Shown: positions 26,482 through 33,999 of the stretch, in pieces | How the letters are laid out: each line of letters opens with the position of its first letter | Position numbering within the stretch: position 1 is the first letter of the stretch | Assembly (NCBI RefSeq): GCF_009663685.2 | Contig: NZ_RCOG02000026.1 | Span: 1-64,000, forward strand | Origin: Cupriavidus sp. U2 | Lineage (GTDB): Bacteria; Pseudomonadota; Gammaproteobacteria; Burkholderiales; Burkholderiaceae | Length of the DNA stretch: 64,000 bases | Reading direction: 5' to 3' | Translations under genes and position numbers: made by a program | The notes under the pieces: generated by a model | Databases searched by the model: none | The model's input: only the letters and a program-made list of their open reading frames with translations | Told to the model about the DNA's origin: nothing

Positions 26482-27795
26482 TCAGTTGGCCAGCGCGCTG
26501 TCGTACAGGGCTTGCTCCTGCGCCTTGTGCTCGGCGCTGAAGCGCACGGCGATGGCGCACAGCGCGGCCAGCGTGGCGGTCACGCCCAGGTACGTCAGCG
26601 TCTGCTGCAGGTCGCCCAGGCCTTTCATCAGGAAGCCCGCGGCCACCGCGCCGACGTTGCCGCCAGCGCCGATGATCCCGGCCACGCCGCCCAGCGCCTT
26701 GCGGTCGATGAACGGCACCAGCGCGTAGGTGGCGCCGCAGGCCATGTGCGTGAACAGGCCGAACGTCAGCATGGCGGCGACGGCAGTGACCACGCCCGCG
26801 GCATGCGCAAACGCCAGCAGGCCCAGGCCTTCGCCCAGAATGAAGACGAACAGCACGATCGACCGCGCGTCGAGGCCACGGCGACGGGCCACGCGATCCG
26901 AAACGTAGCCGCCCAATGCCCGGGCGAACAGGGCCAGCAGGCCGAAGCTGGCTGCGGCCATGCCGGCGGCGGACAGCGACAGGCCGAAGTGGTCGACGTA
27001 GTAGGTGGCCGCCACGTTGTGGATGAAAATTTCCACGCCGAAGCATGCGCCGTACGTGATGAACAGCAGCCAGACGCGGTAGTTGGCGCTGGCCGCGCGG
27101 AAGCTGGCCCAGCCGCCACCGCCCTTGCCGCCGCTCACGGCGATGCCGCGGGCGCGCAGGTCCGAGAAGTTGCCTTCGGGGCAGTCCTGCGTGAAGCGCC
27201 AGTAGACAACGGCCATGATCAGCATCAGCACGCCCGGCACGATCAGCGCCACGCGCCAGCCCATGGCGTGGTCCACGCCCAGGAACAGCACGGCGGCCAG
27301 CAGCAGCGGCATCGCGCCCTGTGCGGCGCCGCCGCCCGCGTTGCCCCAGCCGGCCGACGCCGCATTGGCGGTGCCGACCACGTTCGGCGCGAACATCACC
27401 GACGTGTGGTACTGCGTGATGACAAAGCTCGCGCCCACCGCCCCGATCAGCAGGCGAAAAAACAGGAAGGTCTCGTAGTTCTGGGCAAACGCCACGCCGA
27501 TCACCGGAATCGCACCGATGGCCAGCAGGCCGGTGTACGTCTTGCGCGGGCCGAAGCGGTCGCACATCGGGCCGATCACCAGGCGTACCAGGATGGTCAC
27601 GGCCACGGCGGCGATATTGATATTGGCAATCTGGCCGGGGGTCAGGCCAAATTCGCCCTTGAGCACCGGCATCAGCGGCGCGCAGGCAAACCACGCGAAG
27701 AAACAGACGAAGAACGCCATCCAGGTCAGGTGGAAGGCGCGCATCTGCGGGGTCTTCAGACTTAGCAGATCGATCCGGGTGGCTTTGCCGTTCAT
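26482..27795 (-). CDS. narK: NarK-type nitrate/nitrite transporter
   Basis: A major facilitator of 437 residues with 12 predicted helices. The nitrate signature motifs are present as FVITQYHTSVMFAPNVVGTANAASAGWGNAGGG and, in the second half, GIIGAGGNVGAVAAGF. As the first gene of the operon with nirBD and nasA it should import nitrate for assimilation. The start at 27795 is chosen because upstream sequence folds into a terminator-like leader hairpin; the longer frame would run through that hairpin. Confidence 0.92.
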   Translation of the reverse strand: MNGKATRIDLLSLKTPQMRAFHLTWMAFFVCFFAWFACAPLMPVLKGEFGLTPGQIANINIAAVAVTILVRLVIGPMCDRFGPRKTYTGLLAIGAIPVIGVAFAQNYETFLFFRLLIGAVGASFVITQYHTSVMFAPNVVGTANAASAGWGNAGGGAAQGAMPLLLAAVLFLGVDHAMGWRVALIVPGVLMLIMAVVYWRFTQDCPEGNFSDLRARGIAVSGGKGGGGWASFRAASANYRVWLLFITYGACFGVEIFIHNVAATYYVDHFGLSLSAAGMAAASFGLLALFARALGGYVSDRVARRRGLDARSIVLFVFILGEGLGLLAFAHAAGVVTAVAAMLTFGLFTHMACGATYALVPFIDRKALGGVAGIIGAGGNVGAVAAGFLMKGLGDLQQTLTYLGVTATLAALCAIAVRFSAEHKAQEQALYDSALAN

Positions 27796-27806
27796 TCTTG
27801 GGCTCC

Positions 27807-27894
27807 AAAAACAAAAGGCGTCCCGAGAGGCTGGCGCTGATGAGCCAGTTCTGGGGACGCCGTTGTCCTGACGGCTGCTACCTACGGATAGCAG
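27807..27894 (-). promoter_or_regulatory. Leader RNA with mutually exclusive hairpins (putative attenuator) of the nitrate operon
   Basis: Reading the minus strand: hairpin P1 CTGCTA...TAGCAG (27894-27875), hairpin P2 GCCGT, loop CAGGACA, ACGGC (27875-27859), then an intrinsic terminator whose arms GGCGTCCC (27861-27854) and GGGACGCC (27824-27817) enclose an inner CTGGC/GCCAG stem and are followed by TTTTGTTTTT. P2 shares three bases with the terminator 5' arm, so the two compete. A terminator lying between promoter and narK, with P2 before it, matches the logic of ANTAR-protein (NasR/NasT) antitermination of nitrate operons. The loops do not clearly fit the A1/G4 hexaloop consensus. Confidence 0.65.
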
Positions 27895-27946
27895 TCGTGC
27901 TGTGTGGGGTGGGCAGATCGCCGTTGACCGGCCCACGCTTCCTATC

Positions 27947-27961
27947 GCAAGCGGTGTGCCA
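27947..27961 (-). promoter_or_regulatory. Sigma-54 promoter of the nitrate operon
   Basis: On the minus strand TGGCAC, five bases, TTGC, with the GG and GC doublets at the exact -24/-12 spacing of the RpoN consensus. Transcription would begin near 27936, giving a leader of about 140 bases that holds the attenuator. NtrC-type nitrogen control is therefore expected. Confidence 0.75.
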
Positions 27962-28139
27962 GCCCCAACAAGTGTTGGTTTGGAGACTTCGAGAAGGGAA
28001 AACGCGCTGATTAGTGCCGTATGGCGCACTAATCCGCATCATGGTGCGGCGCCAGAGTTGGGCGGGCGCACGGCTATGGTGCGGTGCAATGTGCGGCGCC
28101 GGTGCGTGCGCAGGTCCGGGGGCCCGGCGGTCAGTCGGC

Positions 28140-28616
28140 CTATTCGGCCTGCGGCAGCAGGGAAATCAGCTGCATGTCGGAGGGGGAGACCAGCTGATCG
28201 GCTTCGTCGATCAGTGCGGCGCGTACCTTGAGCCCGTTGACCCGCGAGCGGATCTCCGCCGGACCCTGGCCATCCGGCTTCATATGGGCATCGCCCCACT
28301 GCATCAGGCCCACGATCACTGGCAGCAACTCCACGGCGGCACGAGTAGGGCGGTAGGCAAAGCGCTCGCGCTCGCCTGGCGCCTTGTAGCTGACCTTGCG
28401 CAGCAGGCCGGCTTCCGTCAGCGTCTTCAGCCGCGCCGACAGCACGGCGGGCGAGCACTGAAGCCGCTCCAGAAAGTCATCGAAACGTTGGACCCCCGAA
28501 AACACGTCGCGCAAGATAAGAATTGTCCACTTCTCGCCAATCAGCGACAGCGTGGCCGCGATCGAGCATTGCGCGAAGGCCTCGGGCGACACAGGAGGCG
28601 GCAGTGACGTATTCAT
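28140..28616 (-). CDS. HxlR-family winged-helix regulator
   Basis: The 158-residue protein has the HxlR core: IGEKWTILILRDVFSGVQRFDDF, SPAVLSARLKTLTEAGLL and the wing YRPTRAAVELLPVI. HxlR proteins bind as dimers and often respond to aldehydes, quinones or redox. The start MNTSLPPP at 28616 is preferred. The gene is divergent from a GNAT gene whose promoter lies in the short spacer, so it may regulate that gene and itself. Confidence 0.88.
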   Translation of the reverse strand: MNTSLPPPVSPEAFAQCSIAATLSLIGEKWTILILRDVFSGVQRFDDFLERLQCSPAVLSARLKTLTEAGLLRKVSYKAPGERERFAYRPTRAAVELLPVIVGLMQWGDAHMKPDGQGPAEIRSRVNGLKVRAALIDEADQLVSPSDMQLISLLPQAE

Positions 28617-28643
28617 GATTTGAGGATAGCACTCTAACTTCAT

Positions 28644-28671
28644 TTGAAAAAGTCAGGGTTTCGACTATAGT
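28644..28671 (+). promoter_or_regulatory. Sigma-70 promoter of the GNAT gene
   Basis: TTGAAA at 28644-28649 and TATAGT at 28666-28671, 16 bases apart, 33 bases before the GNAT ATG. ACTTCA (28638) and TGAAGT (28687) flank it as a loose inverted pair, plausible HxlR operator halves. Confidence 0.6.
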
Positions 28672-28704
28672 CCTGCCTACAGAAGATGAAGTCAGGGGTG
28701 GGCC

Positions 28705-29328
28705 ATGAACGATGGCGACGACGCAGGCGACAGCAGCACGGGTTCGCGGATTACCGAAGAACGGTGGACAGCACGCGGTGGCCAACAGGTGACGGTGCGG
28801 GCGGTACGGGCAGCGGATCAGGCGGGGCTGCGCGCGTTTGTCGATGGCCTGTCGCGTGAGAGCCGTTACTACCGGTTTCTGACCGGAGGCCGGGTGGCGG
28901 ACGAGATCATCCAAGGCTTTGTCGCCCATCATCCCCAGCGAGACGCCGCCATCGTGGTAACCGTGCGCGCTGAGGATGGTGGCGAGTCGATCGTCGCCAA
29001 CGCCGAATATGTGGTGAACGCCGACAACGTGGCGGAACTGGCCGTGGTGGTGGCGGACGACTGGCAAGGGCAGGGGTTGGGCCGGCGGTTGATCCAACGG
29101 CTGCAACAGATGGCGAGGACCAGCCGGCTGCAGGGTATGCGTGGCGACGTGCTCAGCGAGAACCGGCGCATGCTTGCCATCATGCGCGATTGCGGATTTG
29201 CCGCACGTCGCAATACGGAGGACAGCTTTCTGCATGAGGTCAGCTTGTCGCTGGTTGACGCGCAGGACCGCGCGCCCCGGCCACAACGCGCGCATTGGCT
29301 GCCGCGCGACTGGTTCGCGGATAACTAG
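28705..29328 (+). CDS. GNAT-family N-acetyltransferase
   Basis: The 207-residue protein has one GNAT domain: VTVRAVRAADQAGLRAFVDGLSRESRYYRF, the beta-4 strand AELAVVVADDWQGQGLGRRLIQRL (acetyl-CoA P-loop Q-G-Q-G-L-G), and LSENRRMLAIMRDCGFA. The opening resembles the acetyltransferase domain of Pat-type protein lysine acetylases, but no acyl-CoA synthetase-like domain is attached. The substrate is unknown. Its own promoter is visible, and the HxlR gene is divergent. Confidence 0.85.
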   Translation: MNDGDDAGDSSTGSRITEERWTARGGQQVTVRAVRAADQAGLRAFVDGLSRESRYYRFLTGGRVADEIIQGFVAHHPQRDAAIVVTVRAEDGGESIVANAEYVVNADNVAELAVVVADDWQGQGLGRRLIQRLQQMARTSRLQGMRGDVLSENRRMLAIMRDCGFAARRNTEDSFLHEVSLSLVDAQDRAPRPQRAHWLPRDWFADN

Positions 29329-29366
29329 CTCGCGTTCGAGCGCACCATGGGCGGTTTGACAGGCCG

Positions 29367-30233
29367 TCAGTGCTTGCCGCGCGAAGTCGCCGTACAGCCA
29401 ATCGACGCCGTGATGATGGCGGCAATGGCCACCCACTGAATGGCCGTGAGCTGTTCGTGCAGGAATGCCAGGCCCGCCAGGGCACCCATGGCCGGCTCCA
29501 GACTCAGCAGAATGCCAAACGTCCTGCGCGGCAGCCGCTTCAGTGCCACCATCTCCAGCGAATAGGGAATCGCGCTCGACATCAGGCCGACCGCCAGCCC
29601 GGAGAGCAACAGCCCGGGGCTGAAAATCTGCGTGCCGGCATGGCCAAGGCCGAAAGGCAGCGCCACCAGCGCCGCCATGGTCATGCCCAGCGACGTCGCC
29701 TGGCCGCCATGCGCGTTGCCTGCCATCTGGCCGAACACAATATAGAGCGCCCAGCCAACGCCGGCCGCCAACGCATAGCCGATACCCACCGGATCGAGAT
29801 GGGTCGAGGCCTCGCCCACTGGCAGCAGCAGGACAAGGCCAGCCACAGCGCAGGCAATCCAGAGAAAATCGATGGCCTTGCGGGACGACAACACCGCAAC
29901 GGCCAGTGGACCGGTGAATTCGATGGCGATCGCCAACCCCAGCGGGATGGTGCGCAGCGACATATAGAACAGCAGGTTCGTGGCCCCCAGTGCCGCCCCA
30001 TATAGCGCAATGGCGCGGGCATGCTTGCCCGACAACGGGAAGCGCCACGGCCGCCAGACCGCGATCAGGATCAACGCCGCAAAGCCGACGCGCAGCGCAA
30101 CCGTGCCCTGGGCGCCAATGGCGCCGAACAGGCTCTTGGCAAACGAGGTCCCGACGCATAGCGACGCCATGGAGCCGATCAGGGCCAGCACGGCCAGCAG
30201 GGTTTCGCTCTGCTTGATGCGGGTGAGGGGCAC
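29367..30233 (-). CDS. rhtA: RhtA-like EamA exporter
   Basis: A 288-residue inner-membrane carrier with ten hydrophobic helices arranged as two EamA repeats. The sequence pattern (CVGTSFAKSLF, LRVGFAALIL, IPLGLAIAIEFTGPLAVA, SSAIPYSLEMVALKRLP) matches RhtA, the threonine/homoserine exporter. The specificity of homologues varies among amino acids and purine-like metabolites. It is transcribed alone and converges on the GNAT gene. Confidence 0.83.
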   Translation of the reverse strand: MPLTRIKQSETLLAVLALIGSMASLCVGTSFAKSLFGAIGAQGTVALRVGFAALILIAVWRPWRFPLSGKHARAIALYGAALGATNLLFYMSLRTIPLGLAIAIEFTGPLAVAVLSSRKAIDFLWIACAVAGLVLLLPVGEASTHLDPVGIGYALAAGVGWALYIVFGQMAGNAHGGQATSLGMTMAALVALPFGLGHAGTQIFSPGLLLSGLAVGLMSSAIPYSLEMVALKRLPRRTFGILLSLEPAMGALAGLAFLHEQLTAIQWVAIAAIITASIGCTATSRGKH

Positions 30234-30438
30234 TTCCTTGTCCTGGTACGGTAGACCCGGCTACGGGCGGTGCGGCATCTTGCCCGAACATCGGCTGGGC
30301 GGCCATACACAGATGCCGGTGCCGCTTGCTGTACAGTTGGGCGCGCCGGGCCGGAATGCGAGCCAGTGCCCGGACCGGCGCTGGCGGAGTCCAGGTCAAG
30401 GCACTATGGTGGAAGGACCGTTTTTGCCGGAGTTCACC

Positions 30439-31158
30439 ATGGAAGCCAAGGCACCCCGCCGTCATGTCGTCATTACCGGCGCCGCCGGCGCGCTGGGTCG
30501 CGCCGTGGCCAGCCGGTTCGCCGGAGAGGGCGCACGGCTGGCGCTGATCGACCACAACCTGCAGCACCTGCAGAGCGTGTTTGCGCACCCGGAGCCCGAC
30601 CACGGCGGTACGCTGCTGCACGCGGCCGACGTGACCTCCGATACGGCGATGGCCCCTGTGGCTGCCGCCATCCTCGACGCGTTCGGCACGGTCGATGTGC
30701 TGGTGCACGTGGCCGGCGGCTTCGAGATGGGCGAGCCCACCCACGCCCTGAGCCGTGAATCCTGGCAGCGCATGATGGACCTGAACGCCTGGTCGTTCGT
30801 CGCCGTCACGGGCCACTTCATTCCGGCCATGATGTTTCAGCGTAGCGGCAAGGTCGTGGCCGTTTCCGCGCGCGGCGCCGCCCACGGCGCGGCCGCGATG
30901 GGCGCCTATACCGCTTCCAAGAGCGCGCTGCAGCGACTCGTGGAAAGCCTGTCGCACGAGGTCAGAAGTTCGGGCATCAATGTCAACAGCATTGCCCCCA
31001 GCATTCTTGATACGCCCGCCAACCGCCACGCCATGTCGTCGGCCGATCCGGCGCAGTGGGTATCCACCGGCGCCGCGGCGCGGGCGGTGGCATTCCTGGC
31101 ATCGGACGGGTCGGAGGCCATGCACGGACAGCATCTGGTGCTGGACGGCCTGAGTTGA
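30439..31158 (+). CDS. Short-chain dehydrogenase/reductase
   Basis: The 239-residue FabG-like enzyme has the cofactor motif ITGAAGALGRAVA at the N-terminus, the NAG-type region VDVLVHVAGGFE, catalytic Ser in AVSARGAAHG, and YTASK (Tyr and Lys) at about residues 155-159. The acidic residue after the second strand (IDHN) suggests NAD preference. The substrate is unknown. The ATG at 30439 has GGAG six bases upstream; an earlier in-frame ATG at 30406 lacks one. Confidence 0.87.
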   Translation: MEAKAPRRHVVITGAAGALGRAVASRFAGEGARLALIDHNLQHLQSVFAHPEPDHGGTLLHAADVTSDTAMAPVAAAILDAFGTVDVLVHVAGGFEMGEPTHALSRESWQRMMDLNAWSFVAVTGHFIPAMMFQRSGKVVAVSARGAAHGAAAMGAYTASKSALQRLVESLSHEVRSSGINVNSIAPSILDTPANRHAMSSADPAQWVSTGAAARAVAFLASDGSEAMHGQHLVLDGLS

Positions 31159-31172
31159 GCGTCCGCCCTGCC

Positions 31173-31568
31173 TCATAGCGCCAGCCTCATGCCGATGGCA
31201 CGGGCGGCCTTGCGGTCGAAGGTGGCCGTGTGATGGCAGCCGGCGCTCTGGCAGGTCCGCTGGATCAGGCAGTCGGGGAAATCGCTGGGCGTGGACTTGA
31301 AGAGCCGCAGCGCCGACTTCACAATGGCCATCGATTCGATCACGAGATCATTGCTTTCGATCAAATGTTCAATGATCTCGACAAGTTCGGGCTGGCCGGC
31401 TCCATAGCGTTTGTCCATGGTCCAGACAAGTTCTGCCAGAACGACAATTGGCACGTATCCCCGCCAGTGGTCGGACAGCGACTCGAGGACGGCATCCGCC
31501 ACCGGCGTCTGGATCGGGTCGTCGCGGGTGAAGTATCGAACGAGGATATTGGTGTCCAGGCCGATCAT
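31173..31568 (-). CDS. vapC: PIN-domain RNase toxin (VapC family)
   Basis: The 131-residue PIN nuclease has the expected acidic residues: Asp5 in MIGLDTNILVRYF, Glu in VVLAELVW, Asp in DFPDCLIQ and Asp in TATFDRKAAR. VapC toxins cut specific tRNAs or rRNA when freed from antitoxin. The start overlaps the upstream antitoxin stop by ATGA (31565-31568), so the pair is translationally coupled. Confidence 0.88.
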   Translation of the reverse strand: MIGLDTNILVRYFTRDDPIQTPVADAVLESLSDHWRGYVPIVVLAELVWTMDKRYGAGQPELVEIIEHLIESNDLVIESMAIVKSALRLFKSTPSDFPDCLIQRTCQSAGCHHTATFDRKAARAIGMRLAL

Positions 31569-31963
31569 GCAAAGCTCCGGAGATAGCGTTCCCAGATAGC
31601 CTGAGCAATGACTTCATCCATTTCCTCTATGGACGGGACGGGCCCCTGCCCACGACCCGCCAGGCACCCCTTCAGATCCTTGATCGAACAGGGCTGACCC
31701 GGGGCACGCTTTGGCAAAAAGCGCCGGACTGGTGCGGTGCCGCCGTTTCGCTTCTCGCCGGCATCCTGGGCGTTGGCGATAGCTGTCGCGATCTCTTGTT
31801 CCGTTGGAGGAGACTTGCGGCCTGCAAGGCAGCCTTTCAGATCCCGGAGAGAGGACGTCTTTCCGGTTCCAGGTGTCGACGTACGCAAGCTGTCTTCCGC
31901 AGGGCCTGCCACCGCAGCCCCCACGTCCTTCAACGCAACATGCTGCTCTGCTTGATACTGCAT
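31565..31963 (-). CDS. Putative VapC antitoxin with a duplicated motif
   Basis: The 132-residue protein directly precedes and overlaps the toxin gene. It has no AbrB, RHH or XRE DNA-binding domain that I can see. Instead it contains a motif twice: SLRDLKGCLAGR at about residue 37 and SIKDLKGCLAGR at about residue 92, each followed by a Pro-rich turn and an acidic helix (PPTEQEIATAIANA; PSIEEMDEVIAQAI). The second copy is the expected C-terminal toxin-wrapping segment; the first looks like an internal copy. AGAGGGG stands upstream as a ribosome binding site. Confidence 0.72.
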   Translation of the reverse strand: MQYQAEQHVALKDVGAAVAGPAEDSLRTSTPGTGKTSSLRDLKGCLAGRKSPPTEQEIATAIANAQDAGEKRNGGTAPVRRFLPKRAPGQPCSIKDLKGCLAGRGQGPVPSIEEMDEVIAQAIWERYLRSFA

Positions 31964-32041
31964 GAGATTGACCCCTCTATTGTCTGGTTTAGCCGGCGCG
32001 ATTCGCGCCTGACGAAACCATTCTGGGCCGCCGTCAAGTAG

Positions 32042-32073
32042 AAAAAAATGGGACGTGTCTCAAAATGCGTCCC
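32042..32073 (-). terminator. Intrinsic terminator of hipBA
   Basis: On the minus strand GGGACG, a 12-base loop, CGTCCC, then A and seven T (plus-strand positions 32073 down to 32042), 17 bases after the hipA stop. Confidence 0.75.
32046..32065. repeat. Left copy of a 20-bp near-direct repeat flanking hipBA
   Basis: AAATGGGACGTGTCTCAAAA; it matches 33966-33985 at 18 of 20 positions. It overlaps the hipBA terminator. Confidence 0.6.
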
Positions 32074-32089
32074 GCATTGTGGTACCCCG

Positions 32090-33397
32090 TTATCGGCGGC
32101 GCAGCAATGCCAGCGGCAGGGTGCGCAGCCGTTCGAGAACCACGGATTTCATCGCCACTGGCGTCGGCAGCGAATCGAGCAGCGCGGGCCACCGTTCCTG
32201 GGCCATCGTCACGGCGTCTTTCACGGCGGCGACGGCGATGCGCTCGGCAATCCGGGCTTCGCGCGCGAAGTCCCGGTAGGTTTCCAGTGTCTGGCTGCGT
32301 TGCAGAAGATCGATGGCGACGTTCTGTCCGAAAGCCGCGAAGCCTGGCAGGGCGGCCACGCTGACGATGTCATAGGCCGGCGACAGCTCGGGCATCGTGC
32401 CATTGCGATAGAGGAACGAGAAATTCTTGAGGTGAGCGTCGCTGTTGCCCAGCAGCGTATGGACGGCTTGCCGCATGAAGAACTGCCGGACGTCTTCGAT
32501 GCCGCGTACGCTCAGTCGGTCCAGCAGCCGGACGATGGCCACGTAGGCATCGTTGCCGGCGTACTTGCGTGCCGGCATGCGCGTCAGGATCTGGCAGCCG
32601 TCTTCGGCATGGACCCGGCCGCCGGGCTCGCGATCGAAGCGGTCCACTGCCAGGAAGTGCAGGTCCGCGCCCAACGCATCGGCCAGGCCCGGCACATCGA
32701 TGGCCGCCAGCGGCTGCGGCCGGCACACGGCCACCGCCACGCCGGCTGCCTGGGCCAACTGCATCGACACATATTCGTTATAGATCTGGCTGTCGTCGTT
32801 GCGTGCCGGCAGCTTGGCGATCAGGTCGGACAGCCGCCCGTGGGTAGGCATGGTGTAGCGCCTGCCTGCGTGCGCGGTAGACAGCGCCAGCTTGTTCTGC
32901 ACGCCGGACACCGAGGCGGCACCTTCGGTCGCGCCTTCCACGACGGCGATCTCGAGGTTGTCCGCGCCGCCCGTCACCCCGATGGTGCGGACATGATCGG
33001 GCAAGGTGTCCAGATTGGCCGGGCGCACGGTCAAGGCACCGGGCAGGTCTTCGCCGGCCGCGGCCAGCACGCCGAAGTCGTCGCGATCATCGGGATGGTG
33101 ACGCGTGGCCTCCAGCCGCTTGCGCAGTTCGCCCTCGGGCAGCAGCCCGGCAAAGTAGGGGGGAAGTTCGCCGCCGACGTTGTAGACCGCAGGGTGGAAC
33201 GGATTCGACAGGATGGTGCCAGTCAACGGTTCGTTGCCGGGGATGGTCAGCGAGAGGCTGAGCGTCGGCCGGCCGGGATCGCCGCGAAATTGCTCGCCAG
33301 GCACGAAGCGCGTGGTTCGCCCGGCTTCGCAGAGGTAGCCGCAGAGTACTCCGTGCAAGTGCACCGACAGATAGCGCGGCCGGAGTTCGTCGCTCAT
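32090..33397 (-). CDS. hipA: HipA-family serine/threonine kinase toxin
   Basis: The 435-residue kinase has an N-terminal HipA_N region (residues about 8-110, LSLSLTIP, LPPYFAGLLPEGELR), the Gly-rich loop ASVSGVQNKLAL (about 162-172), and the catalytic loop GNSDAHLKNFSF with Asp320 and Asn325. The metal-binding Asp343 lies in SPAYDIVS. All kinase residues are present, so it should be active; E. coli HipA phosphorylates GltX and induces dormancy. The start overlaps the hipB stop by ATGA. Confidence 0.92.
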   Translation of the reverse strand: MSDELRPRYLSVHLHGVLCGYLCEAGRTTRFVPGEQFRGDPGRPTLSLSLTIPGNEPLTGTILSNPFHPAVYNVGGELPPYFAGLLPEGELRKRLEATRHHPDDRDDFGVLAAAGEDLPGALTVRPANLDTLPDHVRTIGVTGGADNLEIAVVEGATEGAASVSGVQNKLALSTAHAGRRYTMPTHGRLSDLIAKLPARNDDSQIYNEYVSMQLAQAAGVAVAVCRPQPLAAIDVPGLADALGADLHFLAVDRFDREPGGRVHAEDGCQILTRMPARKYAGNDAYVAIVRLLDRLSVRGIEDVRQFFMRQAVHTLLGNSDAHLKNFSFLYRNGTMPELSPAYDIVSVAALPGFAAFGQNVAIDLLQRSQTLETYRDFAREARIAERIAVAAVKDAVTMAQERWPALLDSLPTPVAMKSVVLERLRTLPLALLRRR

Positions 33398-33687
33398 GTC
33401 TCATCCCCGAGCAGCAAATCGACGGAAGTCGGAGCGCCCCGGTCGGGTCCGGCAGCCTTGCCGGCCAGCGTCTGCCGAACCTCCGCCAGATGCTCTTTGG
33501 GCACGAGCACCCACTCGGCGTCCAGCGCAGAGGCAATCGCATCGAGTGTCGAAGCGCGCACATCCTGCTTGCCGCTCAGGGCGACGGAGAGGTTGGAACT
33601 GGCCATGCCGATCAATCGGCCCACCTCCATTAGAGAGAGTTTCCGGAGCTTCCGAAGCGCGCGCAGTTGGTGGTCGAAATCGGACAT
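33394..33687 (-). CDS. hipB: HipB-family XRE antitoxin/repressor
   Basis: The 97-residue protein has a helix-turn-helix (LSLMEVGRLIGMASSNLSVALSG) and a C-terminal tail carrying SVDLLLGDET. It should neutralise HipA and repress the operon. Two inverted repeats upstream suit dimeric binding, one of them close to the E. coli HipB operator pattern. Confidence 0.88.
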   Translation of the reverse strand: MSDFDHQLRALRKLRKLSLMEVGRLIGMASSNLSVALSGKQDVRASTLDAIASALDAEWVLVPKEHLAEVRQTLAGKAAGPDRGAPTSVDLLLGDET

Positions 33688-33736
33688 GAGGCGAGTCGCA
33701 GGCCTGTTCTATTTATTAACATAGCATACGAGATAG

Positions 33737-33756
33737 ATTTATGTGTAAACATAAAT
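33737..33756 (-). promoter_or_regulatory. Perfect 20-bp palindrome upstream of hipBA
   Basis: ATTTATGT-GTAA-ACATAAAT, 50 bases upstream of the hipB ATG. AT-rich and overlapping the likely promoter, so a HipB operator is probable. Confidence 0.65.
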
Positions 33757-33764
33757 ATTTACAG

Positions 33765-33783
33765 TATCTTATGTATTAAGATA
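33765..33783 (-). promoter_or_regulatory. Second operator-like inverted repeat, HipB type
   Basis: TATCTTA-TGTAT-TAAGATA. E. coli HipB binds TATCC(N8)GGATA; here TATCT(N9)AGATA has the same shape with changed inner bases. Confidence 0.6.
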
Positions 33784-33965
33784 AGGACGCAGCAGGCGGA
33801 AGCCGGCACTGGCCGCTCCCTTTCCTCGGCCGGCTGGGTCGGCTCGGTGGACTCGGTACTGAGGGCCGCCTGGCCCGGATGCGTGGTCTGCATGGCGATC
33901 TCCTGTGTCTGGGCGCACGGGATTGCGCGGTCAAGGGACAGTCTGCAGGCCGGATACCGTCATGG

Positions 33966-33985
33966 AAATGGGACGGTTCTCAAAA
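33966..33985. repeat. Right copy of a 20-bp near-direct repeat flanking hipBA
   Basis: AAATGGGACGGTTCTCAAAA; the partner of 32046-32065 in the same orientation. The 180 bases between it and the operators hold no recognisable gene. Confidence 0.6.
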
Positions 33986-33999
33986 ATTCCGGGGCGTCG

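Noticed and set aside
23421-26540. Plus-strand open frame of about 1040 codons
   Set aside because: It lies antisense to nirB and nirD, which have complete domain motifs. Long antisense frames are expected in DNA this rich in GC at the third codon position.
27859-27894. Firm assignment of P1/P2 as ANTAR-binding hairpins
   Set aside because: Their loops lack the A1 and G4 positions of the published hexaloop consensus in my folding, so only an attenuator-like structure is claimed.
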